A stretch of DNA of 64,000 nucleotides from Paenibacillus sacheonensis (GTDB lineage Bacteria > Bacillota > Bacilli > Paenibacillales > Paenibacillaceae). The notes below the pieces were generated by a model, which searched no databases, was not told where the DNA came from, and worked only from the letters and a program-made list of their open reading frames with translations. A program made the translations under genes and the position numbers. Where the stretch lies: contig NZ_JAAAMU010000008.1 of the NCBI RefSeq assembly GCF_009909195.1, positions 1-64,000 on the forward strand, in the 5' to 3' direction. This document shows positions 44,524-54,512 of this stretch, in pieces. Within the stretch, counting starts at the first letter, position 1; every line of letters starts with the position of its first letter.

Positions 44524-45353
44524 AAATCGCTTTCTCCCCTTGTCCGAACGACACGTTCGTCTTCCATGCGCTCGTCCATGGCCTCGTGCCCGGCGCGCCG
44601 GAATTCGAAGTCACGTATGCCGATATCGACATCACGAATAACTGGGCTTCCGCCGGCGAAGGGCCGGAGGTGCTGAAAATTTCCTATGCCGCGCTGCCTT
44701 GGGTGCTGGACGATTACGCCCTGCTGCCATGCGGCGGCGCGCTCGGACGCGGCTGCGGACCGCTCGTGCTGACCAAGGACAAGCTCGGCAATCCCGCCGA
44801 GCTGGCCGGCAAACGGGTCGCCGTGCCCAGCGAGCGCTCCACGGCTTACCTGCTGTTCCGCCTGTGGGCTGCGCAGAACATCCCGGGCGGCAACCTCGAC
44901 ATCGTCGTCATGCCGTTTCATGAGATCATGCCCGCCGTTCGGGACGGCGCGATCGACGCCGGACTCGTCATCCATGAAGCGCGCTTCACGTACCAGAACT
45001 ACGGCCTGAGCCTGGTCGCCGATATGGGAAGCTGGTGGGAATCCGATACCGGCCTGCCGATTCCGCTCGGGGCCATTATCGTCCGCCGTTCCCTGGACAC
45101 GGCTTCGCTGACCAACTGGATTCATGCATCCGTGGAATACGCCTGGCGGCATCCCGAAGCCTCGCAGGACTATGTCATGGCGCACGCGCAGGAGATGTCG
45201 CCGGATGTCGCGAAGCAGCATATCTCGCTCTACGTCAACGAATTCACCGCCAATCTTGGCGCCAGCGGTTACGCCGCCATCGAATCGCTGCTCGGCCGTG
45301 CCATGAGGGAAGGTCTCGTGCCGGAGTTCGACCTTGCCAAGCTGCGCGCTTAA
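44520..45353 (+). CDS. mqnD: 1,4-dihydroxy-6-naphthoate synthase
   Basis: The 277-residue enzyme converts cyclic dehypoxanthine futalosine to 1,4-dihydroxy-6-naphthoate in menaquinone synthesis. It begins MKIAFSPCPNDTFVFHALVHG, a family hallmark, and has the periplasmic-binding-protein-like fold with GRGCGPLVLTK, VPSERSTAYLLF and the conserved His in MPFHEIMPAV. It overlaps mqnB by four bases. The other mqn genes are not in the window, so they must lie elsewhere. A terminator follows at 45383. Confidence 0.95.
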   Translation: MKIAFSPCPNDTFVFHALVHGLVPGAPEFEVTYADIDITNNWASAGEGPEVLKISYAALPWVLDDYALLPCGGALGRGCGPLVLTKDKLGNPAELAGKRVAVPSERSTAYLLFRLWAAQNIPGGNLDIVVMPFHEIMPAVRDGAIDAGLVIHEARFTYQNYGLSLVADMGSWWESDTGLPIPLGAIIVRRSLDTASLTNWIHASVEYAWRHPEASQDYVMAHAQEMSPDVAKQHISLYVNEFTANLGASGYAAIESLLGRAMREGLVPEFDLAKLRA

Positions 45354-45382
45354 TCACCCTTCATCACATAGCCCCCAAGGAG

Positions 45383-45421
45383 CAGCCAACGACGCGAAAT
45401 GACGTTTTTGGCTGTTTTTTT
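45383..45421 (+). terminator. Terminator of mqnBD
   Basis: CAGCCA and TGGCTG close an imperfect hairpin with inner GACG/CGTT pairing; TTTTTTT follows. Confidence 0.8.
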
Positions 45422-45495
45422 GTGCCGGCAGGCACTTTTTCGCGTCATCGATTGTTATAGACACAGGAACCGACGGGAGGTGAACGCAACGTTAT

Positions 45496-45624
45496 ATGAA
45501 CAAGAGCAAGAGCAGGATGCCATTGAATCCGCTCGTCATGAAAATCCAAGCGGGCGAAGCATCGTTGTTCGCCGGCATCGTCGAAGAACTTCGGCAGGGC
45601 AGCGGCAGCCGGAACGGAGGCTGA
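45496..45624 (+). CDS. Possible small ORF (42 aa)
   Basis: The frame reads MNKSKSRMPLNPLVMKIQAG and ends GSGSRNGG. GGGAGGTGA lies 12 bases before the ATG, which is a long spacing, so translation is uncertain. It has no membrane segment and no recognised family. A second tiny frame follows within 3 bases and a terminator closes the pair, so the region is probably transcribed. Confidence 0.35.
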   Translation: MNKSKSRMPLNPLVMKIQAGEASLFAGIVEELRQGSGSRNGG

Positions 45625-45627
45625 CTG

Positions 45628-45720
45628 GTGACGGAGTCCGATGAACCAAGTCTCCGACTTACGCAGATCGGCAGGGTGTACGGCTGTGCGGGTATACGAC
45701 TATCAATGAACAACAAATAA
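45628..45720 (+). CDS. Possible small ORF (30 aa)
   Basis: GTG at 45628 has AACGGAGG with a 7-base spacing and lies just after the stop of the preceding tiny frame, as in coupled genes. The 30-residue product (TESDEPSLRLTQIGRVYG at the start) has no recognised family. Its stop TAA overlaps the terminator stem. Support is weak. Confidence 0.3.
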   Translation: MTESDEPSLRLTQIGRVYGCAGIRLSMNNK

Positions 45721-45744
45721 CACTTCCGCGGAGGAAGTGTTTTT
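45719..45744 (+). terminator. Intrinsic terminator
   Basis: AACACTTCC and GGAAGTGTT form a 9-bp stem around GCGGA, with a T run after it. It lies between the tiny frames and the convergent MBL gene. Confidence 0.85.
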
Positions 45745-45825
45745 CGTGCCGTATATGGTCCTGCTCGACGAGTAAATGACAGGTGGAACAGGGGCCGCCG
45801 CAGCGCCCAACTACAAGCCGCCGCC

Positions 45826-46662
45826 CTACTCCCCGCGCAGCTCCCGTTCGAACAGCTCCTGATTGCCCCGGTGAAACTTCCGCATGTTGCGCGGGAACCG
45901 GCAGCCTGCGATGAGCGCGTCGATCGCCGGCTGATCGCTCTCCCGGACAGCCTCCCGCATGGCCGCGATATACGCATAATCCGCCGTCTGCCGACGCTTC
46001 ATCTCCGCCCGATCCGTCGTCGAGGCACCGTGCCCCGGAATCAACCGCGTGATAGCGTGCGAGCCGAGCATGCTGTCGAGCTTGGCAAGCGATGCTTCGT
46101 ACAGCGTGCTGCTGTGGTAAATATACGGAAACTCGATATCCGACCAATAATCGCCTGCCAACAGGAGTCCGAGCGGTTCTACGACGGTGAACAGGCCGTC
46201 GTCGTTATGTCCGGGCGACTGGTAGAAGACGAGCGCAAGCGATCCCGAAGCGCCGAGTCTTAGCCTCACGCCGTCTCCTTCAATGGCATGCGTGATCGTC
46301 GGATACCGCATCTCGTACGGTCGCTCCAAGTAATAATCGTCGTCGAACGCCCGGATCTGCTCCACGATACGCTCCTTGGCCGCCTCATCCTTACCGGCTG
46401 CCGCGGCCGACGCGATAATCTCCGCATCGGGAAAAGCGCCGCAGCCGAGGATATGGTCGAAGTCCGAGTGCGTGAGCAGCACGTACTTCCGTTTCCCGTT
46501 CACCGCCGCGTCGTCGGCGTACCGCCGGATCTCCTGCACCTCGTGCGGGAGCCAGCTCGGATCGACGATAAGCACCGCATCCTCGCTCTGGATGACGGCG
46601 GAGGTTGTTTTGTACGACGCGCTTTCGAAGAGCGTAAGCGCGCCTTTTCGCAATTTGATCAT
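45826..46662 (-). CDS. MBL-fold metallo-hydrolase
   Basis: The 278-residue product belongs to the metallo-beta-lactamase superfamily. The metal motif H-S-D-F-D-H is visible in LLTHSDFDHILGC, followed by QSPGHNDDGLF with the next metal ligand, LLLAGDYWSDIEFP with the bridging Asp, and LIPGHGAST with the last His. The substrate cannot be deduced. ATG at 46662 is chosen as the point where the family fold begins (IKLRKGALTLFESASYKTT); GGAGG lies 13 bases upstream, longer than usual. A frame open to 46812 contains no better site. It is divergent from the FAD enzyme at 46922. Confidence 0.88.
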   Translation of the reverse strand: MIKLRKGALTLFESASYKTTSAVIQSEDAVLIVDPSWLPHEVQEIRRYADDAAVNGKRKYVLLTHSDFDHILGCGAFPDAEIIASAAAAGKDEAAKERIVEQIRAFDDDYYLERPYEMRYPTITHAIEGDGVRLRLGASGSLALVFYQSPGHNDDGLFTVVEPLGLLLAGDYWSDIEFPYIYHSSTLYEASLAKLDSMLGSHAITRLIPGHGASTTDRAEMKRRQTADYAYIAAMREAVRESDQPAIDALIAGCRFPRNMRKFHRGNQELFERELRGE

Positions 46663-46921
46663 GGTCTGCCAGCAGCCTCCGTTCGTAATAAAGTTCCGAT
46701 TCGGCGAAGGAGTCGACCTTCTTCCTTGCCGCATCCAAATGCCATTACCATTCCTATCGAATAGGCCGCATGAGACGCCGAGGTTGATTCGTCCGCCTAA
46801 GCAGCCCGACACATAGAACGACGAATTCCTGCCAAACTAGAGGAGTGATGACCCGATGGAAAATAACGCATGTCCGGGCACGATTACCCGGCGTCAATCC
46901 CCATTAAAGGAGTTGCCTCGG

Positions 46922-47845
46922 ATGATCGACTGCCTCATCATCGGCGGAGGCCTTGCCGGCCTGCAAGCCGCGATCCAGCTCGGGCGCTATGCCGCCCACG
47001 ACGTGCTCGTCATCGATTCGGACGGAGGCCGTTCCTCGATCTGCCGGAATTACCGCAACCTGCTCGGATATCCGGACGGCGTATCCGGCATAACGCTTCG
47101 CGAGGCAGGCCGCAGACAAGCTTCCGAATACGGCATCGGGATCGCCCAGGATCGGATCGCGGAGGCCGAGCATCTGGAGCAGGGCGGCTTCCGCTTCCAT
47201 GGCGCGGACGGCGCGGTGTATGACGCGCGCACGGCGCTGCTCGCCACCGGCGTCATGGACCGGCTGCCCGATTGGCCGGGGCTGCGGGAATGCCTCGGGC
47301 TGACCGTCTTCGTCTGCCCCGACTGCGACGGCTACGAGATCCGCGGACGCGAGACGCTCGTGCTCGGATCCGGCGATGTCGGCGCCAATATGGCATTGAC
47401 GCTGCTAAATTGGACAAACCGCCTGCTTTACTTGCGCCAAGAAGAGGAGACGCATCCGCTGAGTCCGGAGCTCGAGGAACGGCTGGCGGCGGCCGGCATT
47501 CCGCACCGCGTCGAGCCCGTCCAGGCCATCGCCGCCGGGAATGACGGCGTTATGCATGGCGTCGTGCTGGCAGACGGCTCGGAGCTTGCCACCGATCGGG
47601 CGTTCGTCGCCTTCGGCGGCAACGAGGTTCGTACGCAGCTGGCCGACCGGCTCGGCGCGCGTCTCCATCGCAACCGCCATGTTTGGACGGATGCCCGTAC
47701 CAAGCTGACCAGCGTCCCGAATCTCTGGGCAGCCGGCGATATCGCCCTGCACTCCGAACAGGCCACGGTCGCCATGGGCGATGGGGCGCAAGCCGCGATA
47801 TGGATCCATAAAACGCTGATAGAGGCCCGCGAGAAGCAGCTCTGA
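46922..47845 (+). CDS. Thioredoxin-reductase-like FAD oxidoreductase
   Basis: The 307-residue flavoprotein starts with the FAD-binding GGGLAGLQAA motif, carries the redox pair C-P-D-C in VCPDCDGYEI, the NADPH site GSGDVGANMA and the closing FAD motif WAAGDIALHSEQATVAMGDGAQAAIWIHK. The general layout matches TrxB and related disulfide reductases, but the residue identity of its partner is unknown and it may act on another thiol. The start is ATG at 46922 with AAAGGAG 9 bases upstream; the frame opens 66 bases earlier without support. It is a single gene. Confidence 0.9.
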   Translation: MIDCLIIGGGLAGLQAAIQLGRYAAHDVLVIDSDGGRSSICRNYRNLLGYPDGVSGITLREAGRRQASEYGIGIAQDRIAEAEHLEQGGFRFHGADGAVYDARTALLATGVMDRLPDWPGLRECLGLTVFVCPDCDGYEIRGRETLVLGSGDVGANMALTLLNWTNRLLYLRQEEETHPLSPELEERLAAAGIPHRVEPVQAIAAGNDGVMHGVVLADGSELATDRAFVAFGGNEVRTQLADRLGARLHRNRHVWTDARTKLTSVPNLWAAGDIALHSEQATVAMGDGAQAAIWIHKTLIEAREKQL

Positions 47846-47941
47846 CTGGCGGTGAATGCAGCATTTGTCCGCCTCGCATCGCCAACTTGTTACCGTATAA
47901 CATTCGCTGCGTCCATCTGCAATAACAGCCTATTGTCCGCC

Positions 47942-49399
47942 CTAACTGTTCGCTTCGTGCACCTTCAGCTGCTTGCCCTTGATCGTCGTCGTCTTCATGG
48001 CGCGAAGGACAAGCGGCCCTTTGCCGTTCAAAATATCGACGAACGTCGCGTTATCCTGCATCGCGATAATGCCGATATCGGCCGCCGTCACGCCCTCCAG
48101 CTTCGCGATCGTCCCGACAAAATCAACCGCGCGGAGCTTCTTCTTCTTGCCCCCGTTAAAGTACAGCTTCATAATGTCCTGGCTGAGGAGCTCCCGCTTG
48201 TCCGGCCGCGGCCGCTCGACCGACGCCAGCTTGCGCTCGAAGGCCGCACGCGCCGATTCGATCGCTTCCCCGGAAGGCGCCTCGAAGCGAGGCAGCGAGA
48301 ACCCCAGATAGCCTTCGATCTCGGCCAGCCTTCGCTCCTCGCGGGGCGCCGCGAACGTAATCGCCTCGCCGGTCAAGCCCGCGCGGGCCGTCCGTCCGAT
48401 CCGGTGCACGAATTTCTCGCTGTCCATCGGCAGGTCGTAATTGACGACATGCGTGACCTGCTCGATATCGATCCCGCGGGCCGCGAGGTCCGTCGCCACG
48501 AGGTACCGGAACTCCCCGCGCCGGAACGCGTGCATGACGGCGAAGCGGTCGTCCTGTTCCATGCCGCCGTGGATTTTGTCGCAGGGATATCCGCTGCGCC
48601 GCAGCTCGCGGGCGACCTCGTCGACCGCCTCTTTCGTCGAGCAGAAGACGATGCAGCTGTCCGGGTTATCCACGACCGTGACCGCTTTCAGCAGCGCGAG
48701 CTTGTTCGATTCTTCGACGATGTACAGCCGATGCGCGATTCGATCCACCGCCACGCCGGGCGACTCAATATCGATATGAAGCGGATCGCGCAGATGCGTC
48801 CGGCACAGCCGTTCCACGTCCGCCGGCAGCGTCGCGGAGAACAGCAGCGTAACCCGATCCTTCGGCAGCAGCTCCAGAATCGCCTCGACCTGCCCGATAA
48901 AACCCCGGTTCAGCATCTCGTCGGCCTCGTCGATAACGAGATACCGGATCCGCTCCACATTCAACGTGCCGCGCTGGATATGATCCAATACGCGGCCAGG
49001 GGTCCCCGCAACGGCATGGACCTTCTGCTTCAGCTCGATTTTCTGCGCGGCGAACGGCTGCTGGCCGTAGATGGCAACCGCCTTAATCCGCTTGAAGCGG
49101 CCAAGGTTGACGAGGTCCTCTTTCACCTGCCCCGCCAGCTCGCGCGTCGGCGTCAGCACGAGCGCCTGCGGACGGTTCTCCGCCCAGTCGATCCCCTCGC
49201 AGATCGGGATGCCGAACGCGGCCGTCTTCCCGCTTCCCGTCTGCGCGCGGACGGTCAGGTCCCGCTTTGCCATCACATGCGGTATCACCTCACGCTGCAC
49301 CGGCGTCGGTTCGGCGTAGCCCAGGCTGTCGACCGCCCGGAAAATTTCCGCGCTCAGCCCATAATCCTTGAATGCTTGTCCTTTTATCTCCATGCCCAT
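47942..49399 (-). CDS. dbpA: DEAD-box RNA helicase, DbpA/YxiN type
   Basis: The 485-residue protein acts on 23S rRNA in ribosome assembly. The core motifs are complete: [31 protein letters not shown], and [10 protein letters not shown]. The C-terminal about 75 residues ([45 protein letters not shown]) form the DbpA RNA-binding domain that targets hairpin 92 in 23S rRNA. The start ATG at 49399 is chosen by family alignment; GGAG lies 14 bases upstream. A second DEAD-box gene lies at the left edge of the window. Confidence 0.93.
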   Translation of the reverse strand: MGMEIKGQAFKDYGLSAEIFRAVDSLGYAEPTPVQREVIPHVMAKRDLTVRAQTGSGKTAAFGIPICEGIDWAENRPQALVLTPTRELAGQVKEDLVNLGRFKRIKAVAIYGQQPFAAQKIELKQKVHAVAGTPGRVLDHIQRGTLNVERIRYLVIDEADEMLNRGFIGQVEAILELLPKDRVTLLFSATLPADVERLCRTHLRDPLHIDIESPGVAVDRIAHRLYIVEESNKLALLKAVTVVDNPDSCIVFCSTKEAVDEVARELRRSGYPCDKIHGGMEQDDRFAVMHAFRRGEFRYLVATDLAARGIDIEQVTHVVNYDLPMDSEKFVHRIGRTARAGLTGEAITFAAPREERRLAEIEGYLGFSLPRFEAPSGEAIESARAAFERKLASVERPRPDKRELLSQDIMKLYFNGGKKKKLRAVDFVGTIAKLEGVTAADIGIIAMQDNATFVDILNGKGPLVLRAMKTTTIKGKQLKVHEANS

Positions 49400-49556
49400 A
49401 TTCGTTACCCGATCTCCTTCGCGCACATGTTGTCTATGATGCCAGTATACCCCATCCGCATGCTTGGCGCTCGAGCCCGTTGTGCTTGAAGAGGATGGTT
49501 GAATAGAAATTCCAGTCGCGGGTAACCAGCCCCTCCCTCCTATCCCACAGACGCAT

Positions 49557-49592
49557 AAAAAGCCCCGGCCTCCCAAACAGGAGACCGAGGCC
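49557..49592 (-). terminator. Terminator of the alpha-mannosidase gene
   Basis: On the minus strand GCCTCGGTCTCC pairs with GGAGGCCGGGGC (12 pairs, two G-U) and is followed by TTTTT. Confidence 0.88.
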
Positions 49593-49626
49593 TTCGAACC
49601 GCCAGCATTCACGCCAACGTTGAAAT

Positions 49627-52600
49627 TTATAGCTTTACCTTCACCGTCTTGATCTCGAACGGCGCGAACGACAACGCATAGCCGCCGTCGCTGCTCGAAT
49701 CATCAGCCGTCAGCGCAGCGGTCTCCTGCTCCATCAGATCGGCCAACGATGCCGCTGCATGCGGCAGACGGACGCGCAGACGGACGGATGCGTTCGCGCC
49801 GGACGTCTCGTACAGACGCACGATCAGCGCGTTCCCGTCTTCCGCTTTCTTCACCGCTTCGATCATCACGCCGCGGCCCTCCAGATCGATCGCCGAGAAA
49901 CCGTCTGCCGGCAGGATGCCGGAACGGGAGCCGCCAGCTTCGACGACCGCGATCGGCGTGTTGAACGCATAGCCCGCTTTATAAACTTCCGCTGCGATAA
50001 AATCTCCCTCATGCGGCAGCAGCGCATAGTCGAACTGATGCTGCGCACGGTCGCAGGACGGGTCCGGGTAAGAAGGGCTGCGCAGCAAATTGATGCTGAT
50101 CGTGCTTCCGTTCGCGCTGTAGCCGTATTTGCAGTCGTTGAGAATCGCGGCGCCGAAGTCCGGCTGCGACAGATCGATCCATTGATGCGCGGAAATTTCG
50201 TCTTTCGCATAATCCCACATCGTATTGCGGTGGGTAGGCCGCTTCAGGTGACCGAATTGAATTTCGCAGTTGGCGAACTCGGTATAGACGTTCAGCGGGA
50301 AAATCGCGCGCAGCATGCAGCCGTCCTCCTGCCAGTCCGCTTCCGTGCCGAACTTCAGTTGCTTGCTGCCGGCGGTCAGCGAGATGCGCTGGACCAGCGT
50401 GGATTGGCCGTACGCATACCGCTGCTCGACGATCGCTTGCGGACCATCGACGAACGCGCGCGTGCCCGTCAGCTTCATCGATTCGGAGCCTGCCGCGGCA
50501 TAATCTTCCGGGAAGTCCCACGCATCGCCGTCGTCCTTGTACACCGTAAGCACGTTGGCCCGCTCGCCGGCAGCCAACACTTCGCGGCCGAGCGCCTTGT
50601 CGTAGACGGAGCCGACGCTGCCGTCCGCAAGGAAGCTCACGCGAATGAGGTCATTCTCCAAACGGTCATCCGCCGCCTGCAGAAGCTCCTGTTCCGCCAG
50701 TACCGATTGTGCATCCGAATCGATAACCGCATAGCCCATGGCCGGAACTTCCACCTCGCGCCACTGACCTTGACCGAGGCCGATCCACTCCTTGCGCGTC
50801 CAAGGCAGCGAGTTGAACAGCACCGCAGGACGTTTCGCTTCCGTGCCTGCCGCGACCGAAGCCGCCGCTTCTCTGTACGCCGCAGCCGTCAGATCGTTCA
50901 CGCGGCCAAGCAGCGCTTCGTACCGTGCCAGCGACTCGTCGAAGACTCGCGTAATCGAGGAGCCCGGCAGAATATCATGGAACTGGTAGAGCAGCGTTTC
51001 CTTCCAAATGCTGTCCAGCTCCTCGGCCGGATAAGCGCCGCCTCCCGCCGCAAAAGCAAGCGAAGCCGCGAATTCCAGCTCGCGCAGCGCCTTCTCGAGC
51101 TTGCGGTTGAAGCGTTTGTTGCGCGCTTGGCTCGTCAGCGTGCCCTGATGCTTCTCCAGGTAGAGCTCGCCTTTCCACGTCTTGTACCGGCTGGCGTTCG
51201 CGTTCAGCTTGTCGAAGAAGTCGATGGCCGGCTCCTGCTTCACCGGAATGAGCCCCTGCAGGTTTTTAAGACGCGAGAGACGCTCCAGATGCTCCTCGCC
51301 CGGCCCGCCGCCCCCGTCGCCGATACCGAATACGACGAGGCAGTGCTCGGAGACGTTCTTATCGTAGTAGTCCCGCTCCGCCTTCATGATCGAACGCGGC
51401 AGCGCCGGACCGTTGTACGTATCCTCGGGCGGCAGATGCGTCAGCACGCGGCTGCCGTCCAGGCCTTCCCAGAAGAAGGTATGGTGCGGATGATCGTTGT
51501 GCACGCTCCAGGACAGCTTCTGCGTCATGACGTAGTCGACGCCGGACTGCTTCAACAGCTGCGGCAGGCTCGCGGAATAACCGAAAATATCCGGTACCCA
51601 CAGCATGCGCATGTCCAGGCCGAACTCCTCTTGGAAGAACCGTTTGCCGTGCAGGATCTGACGAACGAGCGCTTCGCCCCCGGCGATGTTGGAATCCGGC
51701 TCGACCCACATCGCGCCCTGCACTTCCCAGCGCCCTTCCGCGACGCGCTGTTTGATCTGCGCATACAGGTTCGGATGCTGCTCCTTCACCCACTGGTACA
51801 GCTGAGGCTGACTCGCGCCGAACACGTAGTCCGGGTAGCGTTCCATCATGCGAAGCGCCGTCGCGAACGTCCGCGCGCCTTTACGGAACGTCTCCCGGAT
51901 CGGCCACAGCCACGCCAGATCGATATGCGCATGGCCGACCGCGGTCGCCGTGATCGTCGGGTCGCCGCCCTGCTTCGCTAGTTCAGCGCCGAGCAGCCTG
52001 CGCGACTCGGCTACCGTCTCGTCCGACGGGTAACGCAGCAGCAGATGGACGTCGTACAGCGCTTGGGTAATCCGCGCCGTCCGGGCGGACTTGTCTTCGA
52101 TATTTTCGATATAGTCGAGCAGCACTTCATAATCGTAGTACAGCTGACGAACCTCTTCATGGCAGATCGCGATGTCGGCTTCCTTCACGGTACCGCTGCG
52201 GTAGAAACCGAACAGGTCGTTGTTGCCGGCATCGCCCCACAGGTCGACGGTTTCCCCGCCGGCCGCGCGCTCCGCGAAAGGCAGCACGCGTTTGCCGGGC
52301 AAGCCCAGCGTCAGATCGAATTCCGAGTTTACGTTCGTCAGTCCCTGGAGCGGCGTGCCTTCCTCGTCAAAGATACACAGCTCGCCGTTTACGTCGATCA
52401 GCAATACGATCTTGGCGCCCGCCGCCGAATCCGGCACCCGGCCGCGGAAATGAAACCATGCGCAGTCCCACCGCTCGCCCCATTTGTCGCCGGCTTGCAG
52501 CTCCAGCCGTTCGCCGGACGCGCGCTCCGCGAACGTCACCGGCTCTTTCGTGGCGTAAGCCGTCAGCTCGAGCGGCGCCAGCTTTGTATAGATACGTGAT

Positions 52601-52656
52601 TCGATCCCCTGCAGCGTTTTTCGGAGAACGTCCATCTTAATCGGTGTATGCGGCAT
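49627..52656 (-). CDS. Alpha-mannosidase, glycoside hydrolase family 38
   Basis: The 1009-residue intracellular enzyme removes alpha-mannose residues. It has the GH38 zinc and catalytic motifs: [16 protein letters not shown], the nucleophile Asp in [35 protein letters not shown] for the helical region and a C-terminal beta-sandwich domain. The N-terminus starts with [23 protein letters not shown] as in other members. ATG at 52656 is chosen; ATG at 52671 is an alternative. It has its own AT-rich promoter after the terminator of the GntR/LacI-type gene, which is transcribed in the same direction and should be its regulator. Confidence 0.93.
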   Translation of the reverse strand: MPHTPIKMDVLRKTLQGIESRIYTKLAPLELTAYATKEPVTFAERASGERLELQAGDKWGERWDCAWFHFRGRVPDSAAGAKIVLLIDVNGELCIFDEEGTPLQGLTNVNSEFDLTLGLPGKRVLPFAERAAGGETVDLWGDAGNNDLFGFYRSGTVKEADIAICHEEVRQLYYDYEVLLDYIENIEDKSARTARITQALYDVHLLLRYPSDETVAESRRLLGAELAKQGGDPTITATAVGHAHIDLAWLWPIRETFRKGARTFATALRMMERYPDYVFGASQPQLYQWVKEQHPNLYAQIKQRVAEGRWEVQGAMWVEPDSNIAGGEALVRQILHGKRFFQEEFGLDMRMLWVPDIFGYSASLPQLLKQSGVDYVMTQKLSWSVHNDHPHHTFFWEGLDGSRVLTHLPPEDTYNGPALPRSIMKAERDYYDKNVSEHCLVVFGIGDGGGGPGEEHLERLSRLKNLQGLIPVKQEPAIDFFDKLNANASRYKTWKGELYLEKHQGTLTSQARNKRFNRKLEKALRELEFAASLAFAAGGGAYPAEELDSIWKETLLYQFHDILPGSSITRVFDESLARYEALLGRVNDLTAAAYREAAASVAAGTEAKRPAVLFNSLPWTRKEWIGLGQGQWREVEVPAMGYAVIDSDAQSVLAEQELLQAADDRLENDLIRVSFLADGSVGSVYDKALGREVLAAGERANVLTVYKDDGDAWDFPEDYAAAGSESMKLTGTRAFVDGPQAIVEQRYAYGQSTLVQRISLTAGSKQLKFGTEADWQEDGCMLRAIFPLNVYTEFANCEIQFGHLKRPTHRNTMWDYAKDEISAHQWIDLSQPDFGAAILNDCKYGYSANGSTISINLLRSPSYPDPSCDRAQHQFDYALLPHEGDFIAAEVYKAGYAFNTPIAVVEAGGSRSGILPADGFSAIDLEGRGVMIEAVKKAEDGNALIVRLYETSGANASVRLRVRLPHAAASLADLMEQETAALTADDSSSDGGYALSFAPFEIKTVKVKL

Positions 52657-52674
52657 TCGATCCGTCACCATCCC

Positions 52675-52740
52675 TTTACTCAGTTGTATATGACATAATA
52701 ATATATTATATATATATAATAGATCAATCGGTTTTCTAAA
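52675..52740 (-). promoter_or_regulatory. AT-rich promoter and operator region of alpha-mannosidase
   Basis: This stretch is almost pure A and T with alternating TATATA. On the minus strand TTGATC and TATTAT with an 18-base spacer can serve as promoter. The GntR gene has a related AT-rich palindromic patch upstream of its own start (53960-53990), so one regulator may bind both. Confidence 0.45.
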
Positions 52741-52744
52741 ATAA

Positions 52745-52772
52745 AAAATGCACCCGTTCCAGGCGCATCTCT
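52745..52772 (-). terminator. Terminator of the GntR/LacI-type gene
   Basis: ATGCGCC and GGGTGCAT form the stem on the minus strand and are followed by TTTTTATTTT. Confidence 0.75.
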
Positions 52773-52780
52773 TCGCTCGC

Positions 52781-53941
52781 CTATTCGGAGGGCGGCGCCT
52801 TCGCCGTCGTCTCTCGCACGACGAGCTCCGGCTCAAGCACGATTCGCTTATAAGACGACGCGCCCCGACCTTTCCTTCGCAGCGATTCCAACAGCAATTC
52901 CCCTGCCCTGCGGCCCATTTCGCCTTCATTCTGATCGAGGTACGTGAACGCTCCCCGTTCTTTCAGCAGCCCTCCGCTCGGGTTATCGAACGCCACGATG
53001 GACAGGTCCCGCGGCACCTCGAGATCCGCCGCTTTGGCAAGCGCCGCGATATGCAGCCCGAGCGTGCTGTTGAGCGCAATATAGGCCGTAGCCGCACGGC
53101 TTGCGATCGCTTGCGCGAGCGGATTGCCCCCGCCCCTTCCCACGCCGTGCACGTTGAAATCGGTCAGCAGCAGCATCGGATCGATAAGCGCTCCCTTCGC
53201 CTTAAGCGCGCTCATGTAGCCGTTGATCCGCTCGTCGACCGAGACCGTCGCGACCGGCGTATCCGCGCATATCGCAATGCGCCGGTGCCCGAGCGCCCAC
53301 AGGTGATCCACGGCCAGCTTCGCGGCAAGCGCACCGTCCGCAAGCACGGTATTCGTCTCGACGCCGGGCAGGTAGCGGTCGATCAGCACGAACGGGTAAC
53401 CGCTCATTTTGAGCCCGATGATTTCCTCGTTGTAAACAGCCGCGTCCACCGGAAAAACAACCATTCCATCCATTGTGTCCCGCAGCTCGCGGATCAACTC
53501 CGTCTCCCGTTCCTTGTCGTTGAACGTGAACATCACGATCAGCGAGCAGCCCGCGCCCTCCACGGCAGCCCGCAGCCCCGCGAGCAGCCGGATGGCGAAG
53601 TAATCGCCGATAAACGGGATAACGACGCCGATCCGCGGCCGCGCGCCCTTGCCTTCCTGCGCCTGCAGCCGTTCCGGTTCCGAAGCATCCTCCGCCGCAA
53701 AGCCGCCGTCATCCTCCGGCACGCCTTGGACATAAGTGCCGCGCCCCGGTATACGCCGGATCCACCCTTCCCGGGCCAGCTCGCCGAGCGCGTTCGCGAC
53801 CGTTATTCGGCTGACGTCGAACTGCTCCAGCAGCTCCTTTTCCGTCGGGATCTTATCATCCGTCCGCAGCCGTCCCGCACGGATCGCATCCTTAAAATGA
53901 TTCTGAATGCGTATATATAACGGCTCCCTGTCCGTGCTCAT
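52781..53941 (-). CDS. GntR/LacI-type transcriptional repressor
   Basis: The 386-residue product joins an N-terminal GntR winged helix (PLYIRIQNHFKDAIRAGRLRTDDKIPTEKELLEQFDVSRITVANALGEL) to a LacI-like periplasmic-binding sensor domain (RIGVVIPFIGDYFAIRLLAGL, FPVDAAVYNEEIIGL). This is the AraR-type architecture, in which a sugar releases the repressor from DNA. Adjacent alpha-mannosidase suggests a mannose-related effector. ATG at 53941 follows GGAGGAGG. An acidic linker between the domains (EDDGGFAAEDASEPERLQAQEGKGARP) is longer than usual. The gene ends at its own terminator. Confidence 0.93.
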   Translation of the reverse strand: MSTDREPLYIRIQNHFKDAIRAGRLRTDDKIPTEKELLEQFDVSRITVANALGELAREGWIRRIPGRGTYVQGVPEDDGGFAAEDASEPERLQAQEGKGARPRIGVVIPFIGDYFAIRLLAGLRAAVEGAGCSLIVMFTFNDKERETELIRELRDTMDGMVVFPVDAAVYNEEIIGLKMSGYPFVLIDRYLPGVETNTVLADGALAAKLAVDHLWALGHRRIAICADTPVATVSVDERINGYMSALKAKGALIDPMLLLTDFNVHGVGRGGGNPLAQAIASRAATAYIALNSTLGLHIAALAKAADLEVPRDLSIVAFDNPSGGLLKERGAFTYLDQNEGEMGRRAGELLLESLRRKGRGASSYKRIVLEPELVVRETTAKAPPSE

Positions 53942-54512
53942 CGCCGATTTCCTCCTCCACTAAATATTTATATTCAATATATCATATAAAAGGGAGCCTT
54001 GGCATTCGATTTCCAATCCAGTCCCGACAAGGCGCCGTCGATTGCTGTAAATCGGGGTTGAACCGCAGCGAAAAAGAGGGAGGGCATGTCAGGTTTAGGC
54101 GAATGAACGCCGAATAGATCGTAAAAACTTGCCGATGAGCTTGAATGAGTCCGTTGGAAGGGCTGCATGGGGATAAACGAGACGAAGAGTAAACAGACCG
54201 TTGGAGGGAGAGGAGGGAGAGAAGTCGGACCGAAGGAGGCAGAGGAAGAGGTAGTAAGAGGCGGGAGACTAGAAGCCACGCAGGATGACCGCAGGACAGA
54301 TAACCAACCGAGGAAAACGGAATATGAAATTAGAAGTCCGATGGCCGCCCCGGTTGCACGAGGATGCGAGGATACGAGGATGCGCGCGGGTATCGACACA
54401 GGCAGCACAAAAAGATGCCCGCCGCGATTCCCGTAAAGGAACCGGCAGCGAGCACCCGTTGTTTGGTAAGATAGCCGTTCTGGCAGTTACTGCGCGAGCA
54501 GCGCGTAATGCG
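53942..54512. other. Intergenic region with a purine-rich tract
   Basis: No supported gene lies in these 571 bases. On the plus strand about 54174-54300 is strongly purine-rich (GGAGGGAGAGGAGGGAGAGA-like), and about 54358-54385 carries three short GAGGAT(A/G)C-type repeats. The minus-strand frame of 144 codons that covers this tract has no ribosome binding site and is Ser/Pro/Leu-rich only because of the composition. Confidence 0.6.

Noticed and set aside
53974-54408. Minus-strand 144-codon frame next to greA
   Set aside because: It reads the purine-rich tract as Ser/Pro/Leu low complexity, has no ribosome binding site and no recognisable fold.
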